From NCBI RefSeq assembly GCF_019704555.1, contig NZ_AP024745.1, forward strand, positions 10,529,501-10,593,500: a stretch of 64,000 bases of DNA. The letters run 5' to 3'. Positions 26,404-34,926 of the stretch are shown here, piece after piece. Position 1 is the first letter of the stretch; each line of letters opens with the position of its first letter. The translations under genes were made by a program, and so were the position numbers. The notes below the pieces were generated by a model. The model made no database searches. It saw only the letters and a list, made by a program, of their open reading frames with translations, and was not told where the DNA came from. Source of the DNA: Actinoplanes sp. L3-i22. Its GTDB lineage: Bacteria; Actinomycetota; Actinomycetes; Mycobacteriales; Micromonosporaceae.

Positions 26404-28439
26404 GGTTTGTCGCCGCCAGTCTGATCGGGAACGGGCTCCGGTTCCACCGGACGGACCCGGGGGCCACGTGCCGGGGCCCGGCTCAGCCCACGGTCCAGGC
26501 GCTCCAGGTCACGGTCCTGGCTGGACCGCAGTTGCCAGGGCACGCTGGTGACCATCACGCCCGGCTCGAAGAGCAGGCGCCCCTTGATCCGCAGCGCGCT
26601 CTGGTTGTGCAGCAGATTCTCCCACCAGCGGCCGACCACGTACTCCGGGACGAAGACGCTGACCACGTCGCGCGGTGAGGCGCGGCGCACGCCCTTCACG
26701 AAGTCGATGATCGGCTTGGTGATCTCCCGGTACGGCGAGTCGACCACCGTCAACGACACCGACAGCTCCCGGCGCTCCCACTCGGCCTGGATCGCCCGGG
26801 TGTCCTTGTCGTCCACGTTCACGGTGACCGCGGTGATCGTGTCCGGCCGGGTCGCCTGGGCGTACGCGACGGCCCGCAACGTCGGCTGGTGCACCTTGCT
26901 GACCAGGATCACCGCGTGGTTGCGGGACGGCAGCACCGGGCGCTCCTCGGTGGGCTGCAGCTCCTCGGCCACCCGGGTGTAGTGCCGGTGGATGGCCAGC
27001 ATCAGCACGTAGAAGACGATCATCGCGGCGATCGCGATCCACGCGCCGAGCAGGAACTTCGTGATCAGGACGACGATCAGGACCGCGCCGGTCAGGCCCA
27101 TCCCGAACGTGTTGATCGCCCGGGACCGGATCATCCGGCGCCGGCGTTCCGGATCGCGCTGGATCTTCAGCAGCCGGTTCCAGTGCCGGATCATGCCGCC
27201 CTGGGACAGCGTGAACGACACGAACACGCCGACGATGTAGAGCTGGATCAGCCGGGTGGTCTCCGCGCCGAACGCGACGATCAGCACGATCGCGGCGCCG
27301 GCCAGGAAGACGATGCCGTTGCTGAAGGCCAGCCGGTCACCCCGGGTGTGGAACTGGCGGGGCAGGTACCGGTCCTGGGCCAGGATCGAGCCGAGCACCG
27401 GGAAGCCGTTGAACGCGGTGTTCGCGGCGAGGAACAGGATCAGCGCGGTGATCCCGCCGGTCAGCAGGAAGAGGAACGAGCCGTCGCCGAACACCGTCTG
27501 GGCGAGCTGCGCGGTGACCGTCTTCTGCTCGTAGAACCCGGCGTTCGCCACGATCTGGGTGGTCGGGTCCTCGACGTACTGCAGGTGGGTCATCCGGGCC
27601 AGCGACACGATGCCGGCCAGCATCACGATCGCCAGGCCGCCGAGCAGCATCAGCGTGGTCGCGGCGTTCTTGCTCTTCGGCGGCTTGAAGGCGGGCACCC
27701 CGTTGGAGATCGCCTCGACACCGGTGAGCGCGGCGCAGCCCGACGAGAACGTCCGCAGCAGCAGGAAGACGAACGCGAAGCTGGTGAGGTGGCTGGACTC
27801 CGCCGTGATGGTCAGGCCGGCGCTGGGTGCGCGCAGGTCCTCGCCCAGGATGAAGATCCGGAACAGGCCCGTGGCGATCATTCCCAGGATCACCACGATG
27901 AAGAGGTACGTCGGGATCGCGAACGCCACCCCGGCCTCCCGCAGGCCACGCAGGTTGAGCGCGGTGAGCAGGGTGACCGCGGCGATGGCGATGCCGACCC
28001 GGTTGTCCGCCACCCAGGGCACCACCGAGCCCAGGTTGTTCACCCCGGACGAGACCGACACCGCGACCGTGAGGATGTAGTCGACCAGCAGCGCACTGGC
28101 CACCCCCAGGCCGGCGCGCGGTCCGAGGTTGACGGTGGCCACCTCGTAGTCGCCACCGCCGGACGGGTAGGCGTGCACGTTCTGCCGGTAGCTGGCGACC
28201 ACGGTCACCATCACCACGGCGACCGCCAGCGTCACCCAGGGCGAGATCGCGAAAGCGGCCGCCCCGGCGATCGAGAGGGTCAGCAGGATCTCGTCGGGGG
28301 CGTACGCCACGCTCGAGAGGGCGTCGCTGGCGAACACCGGCAGGGCGATCCGCTTGGGCAGCAGCGTGTGCTGAAGCTTGTCCGAGCGGAACGGCCGGCC
28401 TAGGAGCAGCCGCTTGGCGAGGGAGGTGGTACTTGCCAC
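26400..28439 (-). CDS. APC-superfamily permease, KimA-like (probable K+ importer)
   Basis: 679 residues. Twelve hydrophobic helices occupy about 40-480, followed by a roughly 190-residue cytosolic domain (HAVILVSKVHQPTLRAVAYA ... VFVPEYVVGRWWENLLHNQS) of the universal-stress-like type seen in KimA potassium importers. The N-terminal LPVFASDALSSVAYAPDEIL is the family signature. GTG start at 28439; the longer frame upstream is antisense to trkA. It sits head-to-head with two TrkA genes, which supports a role in potassium uptake. The 28440-28553 gap must hold divergent promoters. Confidence 0.88.
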   Translation of the reverse strand: MASTTSLAKRLLLGRPFRSDKLQHTLLPKRIALPVFASDALSSVAYAPDEILLTLSIAGAAAFAISPWVTLAVAVVMVTVVASYRQNVHAYPSGGGDYEVATVNLGPRAGLGVASALLVDYILTVAVSVSSGVNNLGSVVPWVADNRVGIAIAAVTLLTALNLRGLREAGVAFAIPTYLFIVVILGMIATGLFRIFILGEDLRAPSAGLTITAESSHLTSFAFVFLLLRTFSSGCAALTGVEAISNGVPAFKPPKSKNAATTLMLLGGLAIVMLAGIVSLARMTHLQYVEDPTTQIVANAGFYEQKTVTAQLAQTVFGDGSFLFLLTGGITALILFLAANTAFNGFPVLGSILAQDRYLPRQFHTRGDRLAFSNGIVFLAGAAIVLIVAFGAETTRLIQLYIVGVFVSFTLSQGGMIRHWNRLLKIQRDPERRRRMIRSRAINTFGMGLTGAVLIVVLITKFLLGAWIAIAAMIVFYVLMLAIHRHYTRVAEELQPTEERPVLPSRNHAVILVSKVHQPTLRAVAYAQATRPDTITAVTVNVDDKDTRAIQAEWERRELSVSLTVVDSPYREITKPIIDFVKGVRRASPRDVVSVFVPEYVVGRWWENLLHNQSALRIKGRLLFEPGVMVTSVPWQLRSSQDRDLERLDRGLSRAPARGPRVRPVEPEPVPDQTGGDKP

Positions 28440-28553
28440 GGTTGCCAAGAGTACGGGCGTACCACTTCGGCCGTTGCCCGCCCCGGACACCGGACCACAG
28501 AGCGGCATGGCAGGCTCATCGGGGACGGCGGGCGATTCGGGAGGGCACCAAGC

Positions 28554-29219
28554 GTGCACGTGGTGATCATGGGGTGCGGCCGGCTCGGCTCCACGCTGGC
28601 GCACAGCCTCGACGCGCGCGGCCATCACGTGGCCGTGATCGATCAGAACGCGGACGCCTTCCGGCGCCTGGGCCCGGATTTCGGCGGCATCACGGTGAAC
28701 GGGATCGGCTTCGACCGGGGCGTGCTGCAGTCCGCCGGCATCGAACGGGCGGACGCCTTCGCCGCGGTCTCCAGCGGCGACAACTCCAACATCATCTCGG
28801 CCCGGCTGGCCCGCGAGACGTTCGGCGTCTCCCGCGTGGTCGCCCGGATCTACGACGCCAAGCGCGCCCAGGTGTACGAACGTCTCGGCATCCCCACCGT
28901 GGCCACCATCCGCTGGGCCGCCGACCGGATGTTCCGCTACCTCGTGCCCGAGGGCCACAACGAGGTGTTCCGCGACCCGACCAGCGTGGTCAGCATCGTC
29001 GAGGCGCCGCTGCACGCCGACTGGGTGGGCCGCACGGTCAAGTCCCTGGAGGAGGGGACCGGCGCCCGGGTGGCCTACGTGGCCCGGTTCGGGATGGGCG
29101 CGCTCGCCCAGCCGTCCACCGTGCTGCAGGACGGCGACCAGGTCTTCATGCTGGTCACCGACGAGACCGTGAACCGGGTTCTGGACATCGCCGGGCGCGC
29201 CGGGAACGAGGGGCACTGA
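28554..29219 (+). CDS. trkA: TrkA-type K+ channel/transport regulator (first)
   Basis: 221 residues. RCK_N NAD(H)-binding domain at 1-130 with VIMGCGRLGSTLAHSLDARG and VIDQNADAFRRL. RCK_C domain at about 140-221. It corresponds to ceoB (Rv2691) next to the Rv2690c permease. GTG at 28554. The second trkA begins one base after its stop, so the two are coexpressed and probably form a hetero-oligomeric ring gating a potassium transporter, perhaps the divergent KimA-like protein (inference). Confidence 0.93.
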   Translation: MHVVIMGCGRLGSTLAHSLDARGHHVAVIDQNADAFRRLGPDFGGITVNGIGFDRGVLQSAGIERADAFAAVSSGDNSNIISARLARETFGVSRVVARIYDAKRAQVYERLGIPTVATIRWAADRMFRYLVPEGHNEVFRDPTSVVSIVEAPLHADWVGRTVKSLEEGTGARVAYVARFGMGALAQPSTVLQDGDQVFMLVTDETVNRVLDIAGRAGNEGH

Positions 29220-29220
29220 C

Positions 29221-29892
29221 ATGCGGATCGCCATCGCGGGAGCCGGCAACGTCGGCCGCTCGATCGCCCAGGAGCTGATCGGCAACGGTCACGAGGTGAT
29301 GCTGATCGAGAAGCAGCCGCGCCAGCTCTGCCCGGAGCGGGTGCCCCAGGCGCAGTGGATCCTCGCCGACGCCTGCGAGCTGAGCAGCCTGGAGGAGGCC
29401 GACGTCGCGTCCTGCGACGTGGTGGTCGCCGCGACCGGCGACGACAAGGCCAACCTGGTGGTCTCGCTGCTGGCCAAGACCGAGTTCGCGGTCGCCCGGG
29501 TGGTGGCCCGGGTGAACCGGGCGGAGAACGAGTGGCTCTTCAACGAGCAGTGGGGCGTCGACGTGGCGGTCAGCAAGCCGCGTCTGATGGCCGCCCTGGT
29601 CGAGGAGGCGGTGACGGTCGGCGACCTGGTCCGGCTGATGACCTTCCGGCAGGGTGAGGCCAACCTGGTGGAGATCACCCTGCCGCGGAACGCGCCCTAC
29701 GAGGGCAAGCCGATCCGGGCGGTGCCGATGCCGCGGGACGCGGCGCTGGTCGCCATCCTGCGCGGCAAGCGCGTGGTGGTGCCGACGCCGGACGACACGC
29801 TGGAGGCCGGCGACGAGCTGATCTTCGTCTGCACCACCGAGGTGGAGGACCAGATCCGCGCCGTGGTGCTGGGCGAGAAGGCCGCCGACTAG
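29221..29892 (+). CDS. trkA: TrkA-type K+ channel/transport regulator (second)
   Basis: 223 residues. RCK_N with RIAIAGAGNVGRSIAQELIG and an acidic strand end MLIEKQPRQL. RCK_C at about 140-215 (NLVEITLPRNAPYEGKPIRA). It corresponds to ceoC (Rv2692). ATG at 29221, directly after the first trkA. Its 3' end overlaps the convergent DUF3159 gene by 4 bases. Confidence 0.93.
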   Translation: MRIAIAGAGNVGRSIAQELIGNGHEVMLIEKQPRQLCPERVPQAQWILADACELSSLEEADVASCDVVVAATGDDKANLVVSLLAKTEFAVARVVARVNRAENEWLFNEQWGVDVAVSKPRLMAALVEEAVTVGDLVRLMTFRQGEANLVEITLPRNAPYEGKPIRAVPMPRDAALVAILRGKRVVVPTPDDTLEAGDELIFVCTTEVEDQIRAVVLGEKAAD

Positions 29893-30662
29893 GCGACCGC
29901 CTCCTCGGCCTTCGGCGTCGAGGTCACCCGGTGGATGGCCCAGGCGGTGAAGGCGAACGTCGCGGCGTAGATCGGCCAGCTGATCAGGATCCGGACGATG
30001 CCCAGCGCGTTCGCCTCGCCGAGGCTCCACAGGTAGAACTGGATGCCGGCGCGGATCATCAGGGAGACCACCCAGACCAGGGTGAGCCACTGGAACGTAC
30101 GGAACAGCCGGGCGTTGCCGAACCAGTCCTGCCGGCCCTTGTTGGCCATGATGCCCCACGCGTACCCGATCAGCGGCTTGCGGACCACCACCGACACCAG
30201 CAGCGCCGCCGCCTGGCCGAAGGTGAGCAGGATGCCGGGCAGGTAGAAGTTCTTCGCGTCGCCGCTCTTCCAGGCGAAGTACGCCCCCAGGGCGATGCCG
30301 AACAGCCCGTTCACCGCGTGCCGGACCGGCTGCTTGCGAGCCAGCCGGACACCGCCGATGGCGACCGCCGAGCCGACCGAGCCGATGATCGCCCAGAGCA
30401 GCGCGGTGCGCTTGTCCAGGCCGGCCACCGACTCGCCGAGCAGCACGTTGAACAGCACGAAGGCGAGCACCGGGACGCTCGACTCGATCAGGCCGCGCAC
30501 GCCGCCGAGCTGCTCGGCGATCTGCTCGCTGAGCGGCGGGAGCTCTTCCTCCGCGGGCTCCGGCTCGACCGGATGCAGATCGAGCTCCTCGACGATGTCC
30601 TCGGCGAGCCGCTCCTCGACGCTTTCGTGCGCCACGTGGCGCGGCTCGTTGCCGGGTGTCAC
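29889..30662 (-). CDS. DUF3159 integral membrane protein
   Basis: 257 residues. The acidic cytosolic N-terminus is 1-55 and five to six membrane helices span about 60-245. Seen: LIESSVPVLAFVLFNVLLGE, RTALLWAIIGSVGSAVAIGG, KNFYLPGILLTFGQAAALLV and GRQDWFGNARLFRTFQWLTL. Homologue of Rv2693c; function unknown. GTG at 30662 overlaps the stop of the OB-fold gene (GTGA), so it is coupled to it. Confidence 0.88.
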   Translation of the reverse strand: MTPGNEPRHVAHESVEERLAEDIVEELDLHPVEPEPAEEELPPLSEQIAEQLGGVRGLIESSVPVLAFVLFNVLLGESVAGLDKRTALLWAIIGSVGSAVAIGGVRLARKQPVRHAVNGLFGIALGAYFAWKSGDAKNFYLPGILLTFGQAAALLVSVVVRKPLIGYAWGIMANKGRQDWFGNARLFRTFQWLTLVWVVSLMIRAGIQFYLWSLGEANALGIVRILISWPIYAATFAFTAWAIHRVTSTPKAEEAVA

Positions 30663-31036
30663 CGCGGCGCCTCCAGCTCGTAGAACGGGTTGTAGATGAC
30701 CTTGCGGTCGTCGCGGATCGCGATCCGGCCACGCGCGGTGAGCTGGCGCCCGGGCTCGATGCCGGCGATCGACCGGCGGCCCAGGAAGACCAGCGTGACC
30801 ACGTCGCTGCCGTCCCAGAGGTCGGCCTCCAGGGTCGGCAGGTTGGTCCGTGGAGTGTACGCCACGGTGCGCAGTCGCCCGGACACCGAAACGACCTGAC
30901 CCCGCCGGCACTGGCCGGCGGGCATGGCTCCGCATTTGGCCGCGTCCCGTTGCAGCTCCTGAGCGTCAAGCTCGGAGTCGGTCGCGGTCAACCGATCCAG
31001 GAACCGGCGCAGGCCGGTGCGCTCCTCGGTGGTCAT
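30659..31036 (-). CDS. OB-fold nucleic-acid-binding protein
   Basis: 125 residues. A central OB-fold strand pattern (QVVSVSGRLRTVAYTPRTNL, LEADLWDGSDVVTLVFLGRR) ends in AIRDDRKVIYNPFYEL. Homologue of Rv2694c. The RecG-wedge-like OB core suggests single-stranded nucleic acid binding, but no partner is known. ATG at 31036; the ORF extends further upstream only as a shadow. Coupled to the DUF3159 gene. Confidence 0.86.
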   Translation of the reverse strand: MTTEERTGLRRFLDRLTATDSELDAQELQRDAAKCGAMPAGQCRRGQVVSVSGRLRTVAYTPRTNLPTLEADLWDGSDVVTLVFLGRRSIAGIEPGRQLTARGRIAIRDDRKVIYNPFYELEAPR

Positions 31037-31061
31037 GACTTCACGGTAACCCGCTCCGGTC

Positions 31062-31709
31062 TCAAACCTGCTGCGCGGGGTTCTGCTCGGCCATCTCGGC
31101 CGGCAGTCGCAGCGGCAGCGGCTCACGAACCGGGCGGGGCTCGTTGTCCCGGACCACGACCAGGCCCTCCAGCGCCACGCCGAGCACGCCCTCGCGGGCC
31201 GGGTCGGCGGCCGCGGCACCCTGGAACAGCGCCCGGACCATCCAGCGCGGGCCGTCGACGCCGACGAACCGGACGTCGGCCGGGCCGTCCGGGGTGGTCA
31301 CCCGGGCGACCAGCTCGATGCCGTACCGCCCGGTCACCTCGCGGGCCTCGACGCCGTCGGCGATCATCGCGGAGGAGATCTCCTCGCGCACCTCGGCCCA
31401 GATGCCCTCGGTCTTCGGCGCGGCGAACACCCCGAGCTGCAGGGCGCTCTCGCCGTCCACCAGGACGACCTGCTCGACGCCGCCCTCCGGGTTGGCCTGC
31501 ACCCGCACCTCGACCCCCTCGATCGCCGGGATCAGCAGGCTGCCCAGGTCGAGACGCTGCACGTCACCGGGGGCGTGCTCGGCGTCCCACGGGCCGAACT
31601 CGGGCGCCGGGGCGTCCCCGTCCGACGCCAGGCTCTGGGCGAGCGCCTTCGAGGGCGGCGCGTCGGCCGCGCGTACGTGCTTGGCGGCACCGCGCTTACG
31701 GGAGAACAT
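31062..31709 (-). CDS. DUF3710 family protein
   Basis: 215 residues. The N-terminus is basic (MFSRKRGAAKHVRAAD) and the rest is acidic and soluble: FGPWDAEHAPGDVQRLDLGS, VVLVDGESALQLGVFAAPKT, GIWAEVREEISSAMIADG and FVGVDGPRWMVRALFQG. Homologue of Rv2696c, adjacent to dut as in mycobacteria; function unknown. ATG at 31709 is preferred over the adjacent GTG at 31712. Confidence 0.88.
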   Translation of the reverse strand: MFSRKRGAAKHVRAADAPPSKALAQSLASDGDAPAPEFGPWDAEHAPGDVQRLDLGSLLIPAIEGVEVRVQANPEGGVEQVVLVDGESALQLGVFAAPKTEGIWAEVREEISSAMIADGVEAREVTGRYGIELVARVTTPDGPADVRFVGVDGPRWMVRALFQGAAAADPAREGVLGVALEGLVVVRDNEPRPVREPLPLRLPAEMAEQNPAQQV

Positions 31710-31745
31710 CACTGCCAGCCTTTCCTAATCTTCAATTTCTCGAGC

Positions 31746-32198
31746 TCAGAGGGCCTGGTGGCCGCCGGTCGAACCGTGCCCGCCCGTGCCCCGTGTGGTG
31801 TCGTCGAGGGTGTCCACCGCGTGGAACACCGCCCGCTCCACCCGCTGGACGACGAGTTGGGCGATCCGGTCGCCACGGGAGATCTTCACGGTCTGTGCCC
31901 GGTCGTGATTGATCAGGTTGACGAGAATCTCGCCACGGTAACCGGCGTCGACCGTACCGGGCGCGTTGAGCACCGTCACGCCCAGTCGGGCGGCAAGTCC
32001 GGAACGTGGATGAACCAGCCCGACGAAGCCCTCCGGGAGAGCGATCGCGATGCCGGTCCGGACCTTGACCCAGGATCCCGGCGCGATCTCCGCGTCCTCC
32101 GCGGCGACCAGGTCGGCGCCCGCGTCACCGGGGTGCGCGTAGGCCGGCAGAGGGAGATCCGGGTCGATCCGGCGGACCTGGATGACTACGTCGGTCAA
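31746..32198 (-). CDS. dut: Deoxyuridine 5'-triphosphate nucleotidohydrolase
   Basis: 150 residues. It hydrolyses dUTP to dUMP and pyrophosphate, keeping uracil out of DNA and feeding ThyA. All five motifs are seen: [30 protein letters not shown] with the RSG Ser, [21 protein letters not shown], and a C-terminal [12 protein letters not shown]-loop-like tail. The TTG start at 32198 is supported by GAGGAAAG upstream and by normal length; no ATG or GTG fits. Divergent from DUF3093. Confidence 0.95.
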   Translation of the reverse strand: MTDVVIQVRRIDPDLPLPAYAHPGDAGADLVAAEDAEIAPGSWVKVRTGIAIALPEGFVGLVHPRSGLAARLGVTVLNAPGTVDAGYRGEILVNLINHDRAQTVKISRGDRIAQLVVQRVERAVFHAVDTLDDTTRGTGGHGSTGGHQAL

Positions 32199-32290
32199 GG
32201 ATGCTTTCCTCACACTGGTACGGCCTCGGTCGGTGCCTACCCTGCCATCCTGCCGCGCCGCGCAACGGAGGCACGCCGTACCCTTCGAGG

Positions 32291-32788
32291 GTGACACCCC
32301 AGCCCCCGGCCCGCACCGCGGAGACCCATCAGGAGCGCCTCGGCCTGCCGTGGTGGGCGTGGCCCGCGAGCCTGCTGACCGGCGCCGTCCTGGCCACCGA
32401 GCTGAGCCTCGGGGTGCCCGACCTGCCGGGCTGGCTGCCCTACGCGATCCTGCTGCCGCTCGCACTGGTGCTCATCTTCCCGCTCGGCCGGCTGCGTGTC
32501 GCCGTACAGGATGATGAATTCCTGGTCGACGACGCGCGACTGCCCGCCCGGGTGATCGCCGACGTGGTCGCCCTGGACCAGGCCGGCAAGCGTGAGGCGC
32601 TGGGCGTCGGCGCGCATCCGTACGCCTTCGTCGTCCAGCGCCCGTGGATCGGCACCGCCGTGCAGGTCCTCCTCGACGACCCGGACGATCCGACGCCGTA
32701 CTGGATCGTCAGCACCCGCCGGCCGGTCGAGCTGGCCACCGCACTGCTCGCGATCAGCCGTCGAGAGCGCGCCGCTCAGGCTTCTTGA
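32291..32788 (+). CDS. DUF3093 membrane protein
   Basis: 165 residues. Two membrane helices lie at about 18-36 ([19 protein letters not shown]) and 42-62. A soluble PH-like part follows ([36 protein letters not shown]). Homologue of Rv2698. GTG at 32291 after CGAGGG is preferred; the in-frame extension back to 32201 would overlap the dut promoter. The 3' end overlaps the convergent gene by 35 bases. Confidence 0.85.
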   Translation: MTPQPPARTAETHQERLGLPWWAWPASLLTGAVLATELSLGVPDLPGWLPYAILLPLALVLIFPLGRLRVAVQDDEFLVDDARLPARVIADVVALDQAGKREALGVGAHPYAFVVQRPWIGTAVQVLLDDPDDPTPYWIVSTRRPVELATALLAISRRERAAQAS

Positions 32789-33581
32789 GCGCCCGTTTGC
32801 GCAGGTCGTCCCGCACTCGATCGCCGACCGCGCGGGTGGCCCGCCGGTTCAGATAGCCAGCGACCGCGGCCCCGGTCAGCATCGGGCCCATCGATGTCAG
32901 GTTGCGCCCGAACCGGCGCAGCAGACTCTTCTGCAGCTCCCCGCGGGCGGCCGTGCCCAGCACACTGGCCACCCCCGTCCCGGGCACCAGCGGGTTGACC
33001 CCGCGTTGTCCGGCCCAGGACTGGATCAGGGCGAGCGCGCGCTCGGTGCCGCTCCCGGGGACCGGCGCGCCGTACACCTCGTGCAGCTCGCCGATCAGCT
33101 TCAGCTCGATCGCGACGACCGCGATCGTCTCGGCGGAGAGCAGCACCGGGGCGGAGAGCAGGGTGGGCGCCGCGGCCCACTCGACGGCGGCGACACCGCC
33201 GCCGGCCGCGCCCACACCGGCCGTCGCCCGGGAGGCGTTGCGGATCAGACGATCCGCGATGGCGTCGTCGTCCATGCCCGGGAAATGCCGGCGCAGCGTC
33301 TCCCCGCTGCGCACCGGGACATGCGGCGCCACGTCGGCGACCACGTCGGCCATCCAGCGCAGAGCAGCCCTCGGCTTGAACAGCTGTCCCACGCCACGTC
33401 GGCGCACGTCACCGACCAGCCGCCCGAGCAGGCGCCGCCGACCGGACGGTTCCAGGTCGTCGGCGGTGAGGGCCGCGACGGTGCGGCCCAGGTCCTCGTC
33501 GGCGCGGGACTCCTCCGGGGTCTCCAGCGGGTCGGCGCCGGTGGTGGCCTCGGAGTCGTTCACGCGGTCCGGTTGACTCAT
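32754..33581 (-). CDS. Conserved hypothetical protein with hydrophobic central region
   Basis: 275 residues, not recognised as a named family. Acidic N-terminus (1-45), then a basic stretch, then a helical hydrophobic middle (ATAGVGAAGGGVAAVEWAAA, PVLLSAETIAVVAIELKLIG) that may associate with the membrane. The C-terminus is basic ([14 protein letters not shown]). ATG at 33581 with a strong GGGGAGG upstream. It shares its 3' end with the convergent DUF3093 gene (35-base overlap). Function unknown. Confidence 0.75.
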   Translation of the reverse strand: MSQPDRVNDSEATTGADPLETPEESRADEDLGRTVAALTADDLEPSGRRRLLGRLVGDVRRRGVGQLFKPRAALRWMADVVADVAPHVPVRSGETLRRHFPGMDDDAIADRLIRNASRATAGVGAAGGGVAAVEWAAAPTLLSAPVLLSAETIAVVAIELKLIGELHEVYGAPVPGSGTERALALIQSWAGQRGVNPLVPGTGVASVLGTAARGELQKSLLRRFGRNLTSMGPMLTGAAVAGYLNRRATRAVGDRVRDDLRKRALKKPERRALDG

Positions 33582-33710
33582 CGTCGTCCTCCCCGTCGTC
33601 GTCACCGGTACTGTGCCCGGTCCCGCATCAGGGTCAAACCCCGTGTCAATTCGGTGTGGTGTCCCGGCGGTGGACGCCGGGTGGCAGCGAACTGCTCGCG
33701 AGCACGCCTG

Positions 33711-34007
33711 TCAGGCGCACTCGCGGCAGATCAGCTCCCCGTTCCGCTCGGTCGCCAGCTGGCTGCGGTGGTGCACGAGGAAACAGCGCGAGCAGCGGAA
33801 CTCGTCGGTCTGCATCGGCAGCACCTTGACGGTCAGTTCCTCGTCGGCGAGGTCGGCGCCGGGCAGCTCGAAGCTCTCCGCCACCTCGACCTCGTCCACG
33901 TCCACCGAGCCGGACTGGGAGTCAGCACGACGGGACTTCAGCTCCTCGAGGCTGTCCTCGCCGAGGTCGACCTCATCGCGACGCGGGGCGTCGTAGTCGG
34001 TGGCCAT
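33711..34007 (-). CDS. DUF4193 zinc-ribbon protein
   Basis: 98 residues. Acidic N-terminal two thirds, then a C-terminal zinc-ribbon pair FRCSRCFLVHHRSQL ... GELICRECA (CxxC and CxxC). Homologue of Rv2699c, a small highly expressed actinobacterial protein of unknown role. ATG at 34007 with AGGAGAG upstream. A perfect palindrome lies 32 bases upstream of the start. Confidence 0.9.
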   Translation of the reverse strand: MATDYDAPRRDEVDLGEDSLEELKSRRADSQSGSVDVDEVEVAESFELPGADLADEELTVKVLPMQTDEFRCSRCFLVHHRSQLATERNGELICRECA

Positions 34008-34354
34008 CGGTCTTCACTCTCCTGTATCGATGTGTCACTTGGCGTTAGTAACGCCAATGGCATGGTTTCGGTTCCCGGTTCCGCCAGACGATTTCTGACA
34101 CTCGCTCGAACACCGGGTACGGGGCCTGGCGAGCGCGGAACCTTACCTCTGTTGCGGCAGACTTGTACGCCCACTGGCGGCACATTGTTCCCGATGTGAC
34201 TGAGGCGACATCAAAGTAGGGGTACCAGCCTCTGGATCATCGTCGGCACGCCGGAAGCATTCCCTGTTTCCGCGAGCCTGGCGGCTAGACGTTAACCTCT
34301 CGACAGGCCCGGCGACCTCACCGGGACCTGTCGCCTGATCCTGGAGCCAACCCC
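34008..34354. other. Divergent intergenic region between DUF4193 and cei
   Basis: 347 bases without a credible gene. Base composition is clearly less GC-rich than the flanks (for example around 34150-34260), as expected of a promoter region. The only clear structure is the palindrome at 34039-34057; no convincing -35/-10 pair could be fixed by eye. Confidence 0.6.
34039..34057. promoter_or_regulatory. Perfect palindrome upstream of DUF4193, candidate operator
   Basis: TTGGCGTT-AGT-AACGCCAA: 8-bp arms, 3-bp centre, in the leader of the DUF4193 gene and in the shared region with the divergent cei gene. The regulator is unknown. Confidence 0.55.
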
Positions 34355-34903
34355 ATGAGCTTTGCGCGCGTCCGAGCGCTCGTCGTCGTCGGCGTGCTCG
34401 CCGTGGCCGCAATTGTCTTCGTCATCGTCGCGCTGGTGCGCGACAAGCAGGCGGACATCGCCAGCGGAGCCAACTGTCCCGACGGCGCCCCTCTCGCCGA
34501 CGTGCGACTGCCGGACGACCCGGCCGAGGTGACCCTGAAGGTTCTCAACGGCACCGCGCAGGCCGGCCTGGCGGACAGTGTGTCCACCGAGTTCAAGAAC
34601 CGCCGGTTCACCGTGCAGACCCCCGGCAAGAGCAAGACGAAGTACAAGGGCGTGGCGGAGATCCGCTTCGGCCCGGATGCGGTCGGCAAGGCCCAGCTCG
34701 TCCAGGCGTACTTCCTCGCCCAGTCCGACCTGGTCTACAACGCCAAGCGTAAGGGCGCGGTCGTCGAGATCGTGATCGGAAGCAAGTTCCAGTCCCTCGC
34801 GACCACCACCGAGGTCAACCAGTCGCTGGTCGAGATCGGCGAGCCGACCCTGCCGCCGGGCGCCTGCGTCAAGCCGGTCACCAAGAAGGCCGAGGACGAC
34901 TGA
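34355..34903 (+). CDS. cei: Envelope integrity protein Cei, LytR C-terminal domain
   Basis: 182 residues. N-terminal signal anchor at about 8-28 (ALVVVGVLAVAAIVFVIVAL). The extracytoplasmic LytR_C domain has EVTLKVLNGTAQAGLADSVS, EIRFGPDAVGKAQLVQAYFL and GAVVEIVIGSKF. Two cysteines (SGANCPDG and PGACVKPV) probably form a disulfide. Homologue of Rv2700 (Cei), and next to suhB as there. ATG at 34355. Confidence 0.9.
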   Translation: MSFARVRALVVVGVLAVAAIVFVIVALVRDKQADIASGANCPDGAPLADVRLPDDPAEVTLKVLNGTAQAGLADSVSTEFKNRRFTVQTPGKSKTKYKGVAEIRFGPDAVGKAQLVQAYFLAQSDLVYNAKRKGAVVEIVIGSKFQSLATTTEVNQSLVEIGEPTLPPGACVKPVTKKAEDD

Positions 34904-34926
34904 GCCCCGCCGGCGGTCCGTGCGCG

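Noticed and set aside
26400..29285. 961-codon frame for the permease
   Set aside because: The first 280 codons are antisense to trkA; the GTG at 28439 gives the family length.
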